Origin: Lepidodermella squamata
Taxonomy: Eukaryota; Gastrotricha
Length of the DNA: 64,000 nt
Assembly (NCBI GenBank): GCA_047495785.1
Contig: JBLDXI010000010.1
Span: forward strand, 1,364,001 to 1,428,000
Direction of reading: 5' to 3'
Under the pieces are notes generated by a model. The model ran no database searches, was not told the origin of the DNA, and saw only the letters and a list, made by a program, of their open reading frames with translations. Positions 52,301 through 64,000 of this stretch are shown piece after piece; the first letter of the stretch is position 1, and every line of letters starts with the position of its first letter. The position numbers and the translations under genes were made by a program.

Positions 52301-55300
52301 TCACTATAGCTCACATGAAGTACAGTCGGATCCTGTGAATGGGGAGGGGCAACTGCATTTGTTAGGGGAAATGCATGATCCTCCGTTCTGACATGTTGGC
52401 GAGCAAATAGCTATAATATGGAATAGTCAAGATTCAAGACATATATTGCCAATGAGATATTAAAGTAGCAAATCGTTAACGTCGATATGATGATGAATGA
52501 TGATAAACTCGGATTTCAAGATCCGTTCATGAGTCCGCTGATAGCTGACAATACGTCTTTCTACACGTCGAATTTTTCCTAGTTATTTTTCTAATATTTC
52601 TAATTTCTAAAGCTGATTTATGCGATTTCAAAACCCATGTTAATATCTGGGTGTATTTTAAAGGTTATTCTAATTTAATCTTGAATTAAGGAATGCGAAA
52701 TATTCTAAATCCTGAATTCAAAATGTTTCATTTCCTTGAAAACTTACGATTGGCGCAAGAGGACCCTCCCCATCCAGTTACACAGCTGCATGTTAGGTTT
52801 GGATTACAGGTTCCGCCGTTGCTGCAAGGAGGATAGCAAAGAGCTAAGGAATGGCCAATACTTTTACTCAAGTTATTTTATGATAACAGCTAATACTTGA
52901 AGAGCAGTCTGGCCCGGTGAATGGTGAAGTGCAATTGCATTGATTAGGCGCCACGCACGAACCCCCATTTAGACACGTTGGCGAGCAGAGAGCTAAAAAA
53001 CACCAAGGGTGATCAAATCCGAAGATTTACTGCGGCTTCCAGACTAACGGGTCGTACAAGATGGGCCTCCCCACCCGGAGACGCAGCTACATGTCAAGTT
53101 AAGATTGCAGGTCCCACCATTGCTGCATTGAGGATTGCAAATACCTGGATAATTAACTAATTCCTATTCAATTGTGAAGGTAGAATGATCTTACTTGAAG
53201 TGCAGTCTGAACCTGTAAACGTAGCCGCACAGGAACATTTGTTGGGTGAAGTACATGATCCGCCGTTTCGACATGCAGGTGTGCAGATAGCTATCAAAAC
53301 AAGCGACTCTTTTAAACTGTCCCAATCAATGGTCTACTTGGCTGAATATAAATTCATACAACACATTAGTACAGATTCACACTGATAACAGCTATATCAG
53401 CCCCTAGTTCGAGCTTCAATTAGCGATGTTTAATGTTCCTAACGGGTGGCTTGACTCTAATTGCTTACGCGTATTGCAAGACGATCCTCCCCAGCCTGGT
53501 GGACAGCTGCATGTTAGATTGGCATTGCACGTTCCGCCATTGCTACAGCTAGGACTGCATAGAGCTGTTAAAAGAAATATTTCAAGACACATGCATATGA
53601 CTCAAAATCACTATGGCTCACTTGAATTGCAGTTTGATCCTGTGAATGGTAGAGTGCAATTGCATTGGTTAGGCGACACGCACGATCCCCCGTTTTGACA
53701 CGTTGGCGAACAAATAGCTGGATGAAATAGTCAAGACATGAATAACCAATCAGGTATTGGATTATTGTTCATCGTTTTAGCACCGTTCCTTAAATCGGAT
53801 TTTAGCGTCAATTTAAAGATGAAAGCTGACAGTGGCATCATCTGACTTGCCGCTCGTCATTCTCCCTCTCAAAACCTAAATTCCAAGTTTTTAAACGTCT
53901 GATGATCTCCTCACGAAAGCCTTCATCTGGTATCCCAAGTCGTCTATAAGCTCAATAACTTACGGCTAGCACACGAAGATCCTCCCCATCCATTTGTGCA
54001 GCTGCATGTTATATTCGCATTACAGGTTCCGCCGTTGCTGCATGCCGGAGAGCAAAGAGCTATGAAAACATCGATACGTTAACACATTACATTACATCGA
54101 ATTGCGGCTCACTTGAATTGCAGTATGATCCAGTGAATGGTAAAGTACAATTGCATTGGTTAGGCGACACGCATGATCCCCCGTTTTGGCACGATGGCGA
54201 GCAGATAGCTAGGAAACACAAAAACTTTATTGAGTGCAAAAATTTCTTGCTGTTTTCATAACTGACGGGTCGTGCATGACGAGCCTCCCCAGCCGGAAGT
54301 GCAACTACATGTCGCATTAGCATTGCAGGTCCCGTTATTGCTGCACTGAGGATTGCAAAGAGCTACGTCAAAAAATATTGCTAATATCGATACATAAAAT
54401 TAGTTGCTAAGTGATTTACATGCGTTGCAATTGCTTCCCGTGAACCCTGGTCCGCATCGACAGATGTCGATCCCAACGCATGAGCCACCATTCAAACACG
54501 GAGAAGTGCATTTAACTGCGCTCAGTTGCAAATAAATTAGTGAAAATTAAAAGCCTGAATCAATTTTTTACCTGAAAATAGCTTGCAAGTATCTTTAACC
54601 TTGATGATCGACGTGACATTGAGAGCTGTCGAATGTATGGAAGCACAAGCTACTCCACCCTCGAACAAGCCGGCAAAACTGGGTTAATTGAGGTCGAAAA
54701 TTAAAGGAATGTGGATTTCGACAGAAACGTCACCTAAACCCGATGTAAAGTCTTGAGGATGTTACTGGCGCTGATGTTGTTACATAGCTTGTCCCAGATG
54801 CCGTGTCGCAAAAATGAGTAAGCGTTTTATTCGTCGAATTGTAAGTTATCGCAGCGAATCGCCACCAGTTCGAAGTTGTAAACCAACACGAGTTTGAAAC
54901 CCCAGATGAATACCCAGTATCAGCATAAAGACTGTTTGAACTCGAGTATTCCCATCTCGCTCCATAAACGCTACTCGCAGCATTGAAGTACTGAAAAATT
55001 GCCCTAAATTGACAGCATGATGAACAATGTGTGGCTTTAAGATGCGGTTTCTAACCGGCTTGAAGCAGGTGATTGGCGGATAAAAGCAGCGATAGTCCAT
55101 GAGGACTGATTGAAGTTGAGCGCAGCATTGTCAAGCGTGATGTACATGCTCGGGGTGCCAGTCGCGAACTGAACGCCAGTATCGCCGAAGTCATACGGAC
55201 CTTTCATGTAGGTAAGAGAATTACTCGGCAGCCCGTTGATAACATTCCTGACATCTCTCGCTGCGAAATCGAGACTGAGTGGCCAATAAGCGACAATTCC

Positions 55301-58300
55301 AGATAAATTGCCGACTGTTTCTTTGATATAGTCAGTATTGATTGGCTCTGTGACATTTGCTTCTTAGAAAGAACTGAAAGGGGTACTGAAGATGTATTTA
55401 CGTGTGTCACAAAGGCGACCGGTCCATGGAGATACGCATTTGCAGGTATTGAATGCCACGCAGGTACCTCCATTTTGGCATGCGGCTGAGCAAGAAACTG
55501 CTCGAACATTATTTTAAATATTTTCAAAAAGAATTTAGTAGATATATACCCGAAAATAATCGACAAATATCTCTGACTTCAGCGATTTGCTTGGCCGATA
55601 AAGCCGAGGTGAAAATAGACAGACAAGCCATTCTCGCGAACCCCGCTAACGTTCCATTTCTTAAGAATTATCAACACATACAGATGTCATGAAATGTTGG
55701 CTTAGAATACTACCTGGAACCTAGATAAAACTTGGTCGTTGTGGCTGGGTAAGAGGTAGCGGTTCCTCCTGAGCCTGGTATAAAATCGTCGCCGCAAAAC
55801 ATTCTCATTTGCATTGTTTCATTATTGAATGATATCCCAACATATTGCCAGTTATTAGACATCGAGCATTGACTATCCGTTGCGATCGAAACTACGTCGT
55901 TGAGCCAGAGGCGATTTTCGGGATTGCCTGATGATGTGTATTGCCATATATGCAATTTATTTACGTTGGCAGCTTGATAATATTCGAACAGCGGTGTTGC
56001 GCCTGTCGTGGTTACATTGACCCAAAAGACAATAGTGAATGACGAGCTCCCCAATGCTAGCTTAGGTGACTCGTAAAGACCGAATCTCGAAGGTCCCAGA
56101 TCAACTGCAGTGCTAGCGCCACCGTACGGTCCATCAACGAATCTATGAACCGCAGGGGAAGGAGTGCCATCGATTTTGGTCACGCCAATTTCCTTATATC
56201 CGAACTCATAGGTCAAAGGCCAATAACCCAGCAAAGATGGATATTTGCTCAGCTGAATCGCAATATAGTCTTTGTCGATGTCAACTTGAAGAAAATATTT
56301 CTTTGACAGTAACGTATTATGCGGGGATTCCCTCACCTGATCCGCAAAGGTCGCCAGAGAAAGGTGGATTGCACTTGCATAGGTTAAACCCAACACAGGT
56401 TCCACCATTCTTGCAAGGCACTGGACAGGACACTGAAAAACGAAATGTTAATGCAAATTTCATCACAAAATATATTGATTACCCGAAAACAGCCTGCAAG
56501 CATTCCGAACTTCGAGCAATTCAGCAAGGCCTAATGCAGCGGAGTGATATGATGCGCAAGCCATGTAAATGTCACTGTTCATTGCGGTGCTGTTCGGCAA
56601 AGCTGGCCTGTTACATTTAATTGAAATAGAAATTTGCAACTAGAGTTTAGTTAACTCTGAAAAATAACCTAAAACCAAAATACAGAATATTCGTTGTAGC
56701 TGCTTCAGTCGAACGATTTCGCGCTGGCCCCGTCCAGTTCCAGCCACAGAACATGCGCATGCTTATGCCAGTAGATGAAACGTTGAATATAATCGCCACA
56801 AACTGCCAACTTGCATTCATAGCGCACGCTTCTGTGTAGAAATCTGTGCGAGGATTCATCGCGTTGAAAAACAGCCCGCCGATGTAGAACAAATGAGCCC
56901 CCATTCCGGGATAAGTTGTTTCTAATTGCCAATTTGTGAATTGGAAAAAGGGCAAGCTGTCGCCTGCCTTGATTTTGATAAATGCACCCAGGGTCCATGA
57001 TGCGTTGCCCCGTTTTAGCAAAGCGGATGTGACATTCATGTATTTATTCGTCGTTAGATAGGTTGAAGTAGCGGGGAGTTGAAATGGTCCAGTGAAGTAA
57101 GTCTGAACAGCGGGCGTCGAAACGGCGGTCAAATTGTTCGGTCCAACATCAGATGTTGCATACGTGTTGCTCAACGGCCAATATGCGATAAGTGCCGGCA
57201 GGGTTGCTATCTTTTTCGACGCATAGCTCAGATCAACATTATTTGTTGCTTTAAAATCAAATGACAATGAACGATTACTTTAACAGCCTAGCTCGAAACT
57301 CACTTAACGAGCAATTCCTACCAAAAAAGCCAGAGTTGCATTTGCAAATGTTCTTTCCAGCACAACCTGCGCTGTTAGAACAGCCACCGCATGCGCCTGG
57401 CAAAACGTAATCGATTATCCATCAAAGACATATTTCAATCAAAAACATTTCACAGCTGCAACCCGTGCTCACAACTGAATGCAATATGCAAATCAATTTC
57501 AGCTGTGAAGAATGTGCTGGATTTCCTAGTTCAGAAATCGTAATATCGGCATCCTGCTATTCACAAGCCATTCAAAAATCTTGCATATGGATCTCTTCTT
57601 CAACAAATTTGCATGGAATTTCATTAAGAATTAAGAGAATTGAACGAAGTAATATATTCGATATCTATATTTGCCTTATGCCTAATCTCAGAATGAAACT
57701 TAGAACAAGTTTCTCGTTCGGAATCGGGAAACTAACCTGCGACAGATTCACATGCGTAATTCGCAAGGTCAAAATCATCAACGTCGAACTCCTTCGTGTA
57801 GAAGCTTCCGCATGCAAATTTAGCATTCGTGTTATTCACTGGCCCTGACCTGTGAGAAGTAATCAAAGTTTAAGCTAGTCATTTGTAGTTTCACTCACCC
57901 GCCTATTCTAGAAGTGTTTGCCGTGATAGCCGTAGAATTTGGAGCCGGTAATATTGATATAGGGAAAATGCTGCCCTTACAGTATAGCCTTAATGTGCCA
58001 GTAGCTCCGTTATAGGTTAAACCTATTGCCGTGTAAGAACTGATGTCGCATGGAAAACCTAGCCATTCGGTTCCTCCAGGTCCCGCGATACCCAGAATAT
58101 TGATACCAGTTTGCCAGAGCTTGATGCCATTCGTAGCAGCGTACTCCATGATTGGCCACATATATCTATCCGAAGTATCTATGACTTGAAAGTACGTAAA
58201 AGAGTTGCTCCCGAAATCAATCAGGCTGCTCGTGATAACAATAGGATTCGAATAACGGTAGGATCCATACGTCTGATTGCCATATCCGTCTTCAAATTTT

Positions 58301-58485
58301 GCACCGGTCGGAATCGATGACGGAATTTTATTTGCAGTTTTAGCATCATCACCCAGTGGCGATCTGTTGTCCCACGGCCAGAAGGCAACGCAGCTTGGAA
58401 TCGATGTCAGAGCAGCGTATAAGTAATCATCGTCACCTGCTGCTCTTCCCACAGCATAGCATAGCGTTGCAAATGTTAACAGCAT
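49333..58485 (-). CDS. Mosaic receptor 1: LamG-like/EGF/ShKT/CCP, type I membrane protein
   Basis: A gene of about 30 exons encoding roughly 2,100 residues. The first exon (58485–57897) gives a signal peptide and a LamG-like domain. Three more LamG-like exons follow (about 57247–56669, 56298–55713 and 55355–54780), each followed by a short exon with A-C-G-S...C-R-L-F-S and one EGF exon. Then come 15 EGF exons (54520–51429), and an exon with two ShKT-like Cys units and two CCPs (51383–50579). Three more CCPs (50532–50347, 50300–50073, start of the last exon), a membrane segment (VLSILGFFLGLIVCLDYMTL) and a basic cytoplasmic tail complete it. Almost all joins are phase 1, the classic exon-shuffling pattern. 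LamG4 contains an extra intron (55004–55055). Poly(A) TTTATT (minus) is at 49,273. It is likely a cell-surface adhesion or recognition receptor. No orthologue was recognised. Confidence 0.8.
51429..54362 (-). repeat. Array of 14 EGF exons in seven alternating pairs
   Basis: Two EGF types alternate regularly, one exon each. Type B (C-S-N-G-G-T-C-N-A-N-x-T-C-S-C...G-W-G-G-S-S-C) starts at about 54362, 54061, 53566, 53142, 52845, 52262 and 51680. Type A (C-Q-N-G-G-S-C-V-S-P-N-Q-C-N-C-T...F-T-G-S) starts at about 54211, 53719, 53291, 52995, 52411, 51822 and 51525. The upstream paralogue has only about three EGFs here, so this array grew by duplication of a two-exon unit. Intron lengths vary from about 50 to 430 nt. 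Confidence 0.85.
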
Positions 58486-58973
58486 AATTCACGATCAGTG
58501 TCTAATTAATGCGGGTTAACTATCTCTGCAAAAAATAATTTCGAAACTAATGAAAGTGTAACGCAGACAGCAAAGACTGCATCAACAGCGGCTCCGTGGG
58601 CGTAAAAATATCACGGGGATACTGTCAATTATTTGCGGAGGAAATCAATCTTCATCTGTAGCTGAAGCGCAACGCAACGCATTTTTTCGCAAGTCATGGT
58701 CCCCAAATAATCAATTGTTATTGATGTCTCTGCATGCGATTGTTCGATGTTTAACAACTTTAAACTCAAATCAAATCGCCATATGTTGGTATTGACTGGT
58801 TGGTTGTTAGGTAGGTTGCTATGGGTTCTGAGGGTTTGGGGGAAAGGACTGTCTGATACCTGGCCTCTTTACTGAGTTTTACTTTTTTGCCTCTGTTCCC
58901 AATTCATGTTCGTCTTGTGATCAATTTATTTTCACTATTAGCGTCTCTTCAGTTTATATAATTTAATTCAGAT
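58486..58973. other. Intergenic between the two mosaic receptor genes
   Basis: About 490 bp containing the receptor 2 poly(A) signal (TTTATT at 58,925, minus strand) and the presumed promoter of receptor 1. Nothing else was seen. Confidence 0.5.
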
Positions 58974-61900
58974 TTATGGGGTATCATTACTGTCATTTTC
59001 TGGAAATTCCATAGCTGCATCGACATGGGTTGGTCTACTTGAACCACTGGCGCCGGGTCCGCCGTGCTCGAAGGGGTTAGCAACTAACACATCCGAGCGC
59101 TGATTGGCTAGGATTCCAGCTTCGGCTAACTTCCGCTCCTCTTTCACTTGCTCCAAATTCTTCATGAATTCCTCAGCTGCGTATTTGTTGCGCAGCTTTG
59201 TCCTTAGGTCATGCAGATCTCGAGCTCTTCCTCTATCGCGTAGGTATTTTAACAAGTGGTTAAAATTATGCTTCAGTCGCCTGATATCTCGAGTCAGCGT
59301 CATGTAATCAAGGCAAACAACAATTCCTAGAAAGAATCCAAGAATCGAAAGGACGGTCGATGCAGTGGCTACGGCAGTTTCTGATTCATAGACAGTTGCT
59401 TTGAGTGGTTTTGGTGCAGTCAGCAACGCATTTCTCGAGCAAAACAGTGTTTGCTTATCCCAGGTTGAGTTTTCGTTACAGCGCCAGTAGGCGATCGTAT
59501 TGGTCTGGTTTTTCGACGGCTCGTAACCCTGATTCCAGTCACACTCAAAGGCAACAACGTCGTTGTACAGAATCGTTTCGATCTCTGAAGACGAATTCAT
59601 GATGCGGTAATTCGAGATTTCGAAACTCTGAGGCATTTCGCAGCTTACATCTGCAGTACAAGGAAATTTGAATGCCAAGCGTGATAGAAGAAAACTCACA
59701 TAAGCATGACAATGTGTTTGTAGACCAGAATCCAGACTCTAAACAAGTGTTTTGAACCTGTCCAAGTGGTGTAGATTCCGTACCCGGTTCAATATAGAGA
59801 CTGTTAGCTCCTTTCACACATTTCAGGGTATAACTCTCGCCAAAGATGTAGGTCCCGGGCTTCAAATCGGTTATATAGGCATTTTCTTCCTCAACAGGAT
59901 TTCGACAAATCACAACTGAATTAATAGATTTTCTATCATCTGAGACATTTCAAAGTAAGTGACGTACCAGAGCAACGAGGTTCGTCGTTCGGGGTCCATG
60001 TCCCGTTACTTTGACAAGTTTTTACGAAGTACTGAAGGTCGACATCTGGCTTGAATCCCTGGAGACAACTGTACGTGGCAACCCCGCCCGTTTGATTCGC
60101 CGATACATTGTAGATAGCATTTTGGCCTGAAATTAGAGCTTTACAAGGTGGAACTGGAAAATATAATAAACATTTCAAAATTTGAACATCGATAAGCATG
60201 ATAACTTACGCCCACACTGCGGCCTCCCATCCAACCATGACCAGCCACTGGAGCCTGTGAATGTACATTGTGCCTTTCCTGTGGTTGATCCAGTCATGTT
60301 GAATCCAGGATTACAGAAATACTGAACAACGTCTCCCTTGAAAAATTTGGCGTCTGAAGTGAAATTCACATAGTATGTATTAGCCAGTGATGGAGGGTTC
60401 GGACATGGGGCCGTTAGACACCTTGGACCCTTCGAGTTGATCTTGAACCAGTTCCCAGTCACAGGATTTTTCGTGAATGGATCACAAACGTGCATGGCCG
60501 TATCACCCGGGAACTCAGGCAAATAACCCTTACTGCACAGCATGACTGCTGATTGCATGTAACCAGCTAGTCCGTTGAATATTGCCAAGGGTGGAGGTGA
60601 TAGGGACCAGTAAGAATTCGGGGACAGCGGGAAACCAAGCGGCTCAGCTGTACAGTTATTCGCCGGGCTAAGTCTTCGTCTGCAGGTGTAAGCACACGTG
60701 CTTCGAGCGTCATTTTCATTACTCTCGCAAAGACCTGACGAAGCCCATTCGCCACAGGTACAATTTTGATCGACTGGGAGCCTTGGGTCGACATCACATT
60801 CGCAAGTTGCGTATTTCGTGCAAGTTGCTTGGCATGACGGCCACATGAATCCGGGGTTGGAAAGACAACTGCCCTGATCTCGCCAAGTCGAGCAAATCGG
60901 GCCGATATCGACTTTCGGTTTCAGACAGAGGGTTGTATCTGATGATGGGGAGCAAACGTTTGGGCCAGTACACACAGATCCAGGCGTACATGGCGGAACA
61001 CACAGGTCTGAAGACATGAAATCCGCTATTCATCATGATAAAACCCTTGAATTATCACTTACAGTCATCACAAGTCGGGCCAGTTCTATAGATGGTGCAC
61101 TTACAAGTGTTGGGTTTTTCACAAATGCCGTCATTGTTGCATGATGGATCGCAAATAGCTATAGAATCATTCGAAAATTATCTTTCTGTCAGACAACTAA
61201 GTATCTTACGTTCAGTGCATAGAGCACCTTTCCATCCAGTTGCACAGCTGCAAGTAAAATTTGTTGTGCATGTGCCTCCGTTTTGACAAGGCGGATCGCA
61301 TACAGCTAATCAAGAAAAGGTCTCATTTTCTGCAGAAAAAAGTGCCAGACTTACAAATCGAGCAGTCTATTCCAGACCAGCCGCTTGTACACGAGCAAAG
61401 ATCTGCACCTATACAAGTTCCGCCATTTTTGCAGTACGAGGGCGATGAACATCCCATGTAAAATAGACGGCATTGATCTTTCACGAGCATCAGCTCTTTC
61501 AAGCTAAGAGCGGTAGAAAACAAAGAACCGCAGGCGAAATATGCATTCGCAGCAGTAGCAGATGAAGCCATAACTCTATGTAAACCTACAATCAGAGATC
61601 GAAATAAGAAAACATGCTTACCTACCTTTGGCCAATGTCAAGCCGTTCAGTCGCGATAGGAGGTGGATCATATGATCTTGTTCCTACTATCGACTGATTG
61701 CAAATGAAGTTGAAGTCTTTTGTTGTAGCGTTGTAAGTCGCAGCAACGAATTGCCACTGATTTAACAAGGGGCAATCGTAATTGGCGTAGTTTTCCCTCC
61801 CTTCGTTAAACCATAGCTTATCCGTAGTCTGAGCCATCCAGAAATGCATAGCTGCCGTGATATCTGGCTTGACGTATTCATAAAACGGCATCTGGCCTCC

Positions 61901-63953
61901 AGACAGGACTTTGACGAATATAGCGAGTGTGAATGAAGTCGCAAGGTTGACTCGAGGATTTTTGACGGAAATGAATCTGTTCATGCCAGCAGCCGGTGTT
62001 AGAGACATTGCAGTGTAATTTCCCCCGAATGGTCCACTGGTGTAGATTGGCTCTCGTGACATCTCCCCATTGACTTGATTAACAGATTTTGCATCATTCG
62101 CAGCGTAGTCTGCCGTGAGAGGCCAGTAGGCGATCAAAGAAGGATATGCATCGAAAACACCAGAAATGTATGTGCGATTTATCGATTCTAGAAAGAAAGT
62201 GAGCTACAATGGGTTTCATATTCCAATGACATACTTATATCACAACTAGGACCAGTCCATCCAGCATCGCAAGAACACACATTGTCCCCGACACAAATCC
62301 CATTCCCGCAATTATTGCAATTACCTATGATAAGAGATAAGCTGAGAAAATAATGACATCAATAGAATGAATTTACGAGCGAAAAGTCGGCATATTCCTT
62401 TCAACTTTATCAGCTCGTCGATAGTCAAGGCTTTGGAGTGAACTGATCCACAGGCTATTTCACCACCCCAAGTAATTTGATTCGGATTTACAAAGCTAGA
62501 ATTAAAGTTTGAAATAAGACTTGACTGGCAGTGGCTATAACGCTAACCTGTAGCCAAGGTAAAGCTTTTGCGAGGTTATCGGGTTTGTCGCTGGACTATT
62601 AGTTGTTGCTGAAAAGTACTCGCCACAATAATATTTCTGAACTTTGTTGACACTGTCGTAAGTGATCGCGACGAATACCCACGTTCGATTCAAGGCACAA
62701 TTAGCAGGAGTGCCGCTCCAAGTTTCGGATCCCAAAAGTAACTGGCTGTTGACAACGTACCACAAGTACATAGCATAAGTCCCACTAAGGGCAGCAGGAT
62801 TTGATGGGTGGTAAAATTCGTAAATCGGACTTGGCGCTTCTGTTGCGTTGACATAAGCCGCGAAGGTCCATGAGCCGTTGCCAACATTCAGAAGAGCCGA
62901 ATTAAACGTTACGTACAGCTTAGGGGTCCCTGTTCCCGTTTGAATAGCAGTTGTAGAGTACCCAAATGGACCATCTGTGTACGTGATGAGGTTGTTGGGA
63001 AAGCCATTCAAAACATTCAAAGTGTCTGAAACGTTGTAGATGTAAGAAAACGGCCAGTAAGCAATGAGACCAGTTTGCGCGTTCAAATTTGAATTAATAT
63101 GAGTTTGATTGATTGGAACTATAATAGAGCTAATAAAGGAGAGATACAGTAGAAAGCAGGAACCTACGTGTATCACAAGTAAATCCTGTCCAGGGCGAGA
63201 CGCATTTGCAAATCCCAGCTCCAATACAAGTTCCGCCGTTTTTGCAGGTAAAACCACTACAATCGACAGAAAATAATCGGCACCAATTTTTTACCCGTAA
63301 CATCTCGGCCACCGTGAGGGCTGATTTGATAACTGATCCACACGCGAAACGACCATCAGCCATCACATTTCCATTATCCCTTGTGCCGAAGTAAATATTG
63401 GGAGCCGAGACAGGGGCGCCGCTCAACTTAAGGTCGGCCTTGAAGTCATCGCCGCAAAAAAGCTTGCCCGTTGTATTTGTGCTGTCGTAGACGATTCCAA
63501 TGAATTGCCAGTTGTTGTCCATAGCACAGTCATGAACTAAACCCGCATTGCCCGTATTCCACCAATGTCTGTTATCAGCAGCACCACTTGGCGTCCACTG
63601 CCACCAATGCATTCGCTCGCTTGAAGCGTCAAAAAAGCTCCAAAGTGGCATAGAGGCTCCAGAGTAAATGTACACCCACATTGAAAGAGTGAACGAAGAC
63701 GTGCCGAAATTGAACTGGGGAGAGCTGTAAGTCGCGAATCGATTTTGAGGTGAGCCGGGCCCAATTTCGACCGAAGTGGCTGATACACCAAAAGGACCGG
63801 TTTTAAATTTGTGAATCGCGTTTGTCGGCGTGCCATGAATCGCAAAGTTATCGCATGCATCTTTGTAGCCATACTCGGCCGACCAAGGCCAATAAGCCAC
63901 CAGGGATGGAATTGTTGCGAATTGCGCCCTTACGTAGTTAATATCGACCATGG
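58974..63953 (-). CDS. Mosaic receptor 2: LamG-like/EGF/ShKT/CCP, 5' end outside window
   Basis: Paralogue of receptor 1, with about 1,480 residues visible. The first visible exon (63953 to about 63170) starts after a phase-1 acceptor and fuses LamG-like domain, short A-C-G-S...R-L-F segment and EGF in one exon. LamG exons follow at about 63118–62548 and 62188–61624, with a short exon (about 62500–62385) and EGF exons (for example about 62320–62235, 61572–61352 fused, 61306–61210 and 61160–61065). Then come a ShKT/ShKT/CCP/CCP exon (61017–60207), CCP exons (about 60155–59970 and 59916–59703) and the last exon (about 59648–58974). That last exon has a CCP, the membrane segment VLSILGFFLGIVVCLDYMTL, and a cytoplasmic tail ending N-D-S-N-D-T-P. 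Juxtamembrane sequence MTLTRDIRRL is identical to receptor 1. Likely role is surface recognition or adhesion. It probably extends right past 64,000. Confidence 0.8.
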
Positions 63954-64000
63954 CTTGAAATCGCTATGGTTAGTTTGGTCTCTTTAGCTTTGAATAATGC
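63954..64000. other. Right edge, probable intron of mosaic receptor 2
   Basis: On the minus strand this reads as intron ending in TTTCAAG before the phase-1 start of the LamG exon. Confidence 0.5.

Noticed and set aside
49333-64000. A single giant receptor gene across the right third of the window
   Set aside because: Two complete 3' ends (CCP, membrane segment, tail, stop, poly(A) signal) and a fresh signal peptide at 58,485 show two tandem genes.
1-64000. tRNA, rRNA, CRISPR or operon-like bacterial features
   Set aside because: No tRNA-like folds with a GTTCGA loop, no rRNA-like conserved blocks and no regular short repeat-spacer array were seen. Introns and poly(A) signals show a eukaryotic nuclear sequence.

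Overview
This is a nuclear genomic segment from a multicellular invertebrate animal with a compact genome. The evidence is GT–AG introns of about 47–60 nt, AATAAA signals close behind many stops, and metazoan extracellular modules: EGF, LamG-like, sushi/CCP, ShKT, NIDO and collagen Gly-X-Y. I cannot name the phylum. The very short introns and the ShKT and short-collagen content would fit several small-bodied lineages, and nothing here decides between them. No rRNA or tRNA gene was recognised.

Layout. (1) 0.4–7.4 kb, minus strand: two intronless genes for secreted PQQ-type beta-propeller proteins, one with five tandem propeller units and one with a single unit, a Thr-rich stalk and a C-terminal hydrophobic anchor. 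(2) 7.9–10.1 kb, plus strand: a six-exon BTB-BACK-Kelch gene with one GC–AG intron. (3) 11.4–45.3 kb, plus strand: fifteen tandem paralogues, here called DY-TM family F1–F15, of a single-pass membrane protein I do not recognise. Each has a short and often acidic N-terminus, one membrane segment ending in Asp-Tyr, a basic Ser/Pro/Arg-rich tail with short conserved motifs, and usually a terminal motif of the type R-x-x-M-L-L-x-x-L-G-x-x-L-S-R. Two tandem secreted ankyrin-repeat genes (31.2–34.1 kb) lie inside the cluster. (4) 45.4–47.1 kb, minus strand: a two-exon secreted NIDO-plus-collagen gene with strongly C/G-ending codons. (5) 49.3–64 kb, minus strand: two head-to-tail paralogous multi-exon genes for large type I membrane receptors built from LamG-like, EGF, ShKT and CCP modules. 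The second runs off the right edge.

The most unusual object is a 3.4 kb DNA transposon (26,621–30,013) inserted in family member F10. It has terminal inverted repeats, a 5-bp target duplication (TTGTA) and an intact five-exon gene for a transposase that preserves the RAG1/Transib hallmarks: an Asp-Gly-Met motif, a second Asp, a C-x2-C...H-x4-H zinc site and a C-terminal Glu motif. A second, convergently transcribed two-exon gene encodes a protein with a basic, Gln-rich N-terminus and a Myb/SANT-like region. The tail-to-tail two-gene layout resembles RAG1/RAG2 and ProtoRAG, but the partner protein is different and the inverted repeats do not begin with CACWRTG.

The functional picture is mostly of surface and secreted proteins: propellers, the DY-TM receptor-like family, secreted ankyrins, a matrix collagen and mosaic receptors. 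The mosaic receptors share with the DY-TM family a membrane segment that ends in (L/V)-D-Y followed by basic residues, so a common cytoplasmic mechanism is possible. That remains inference.
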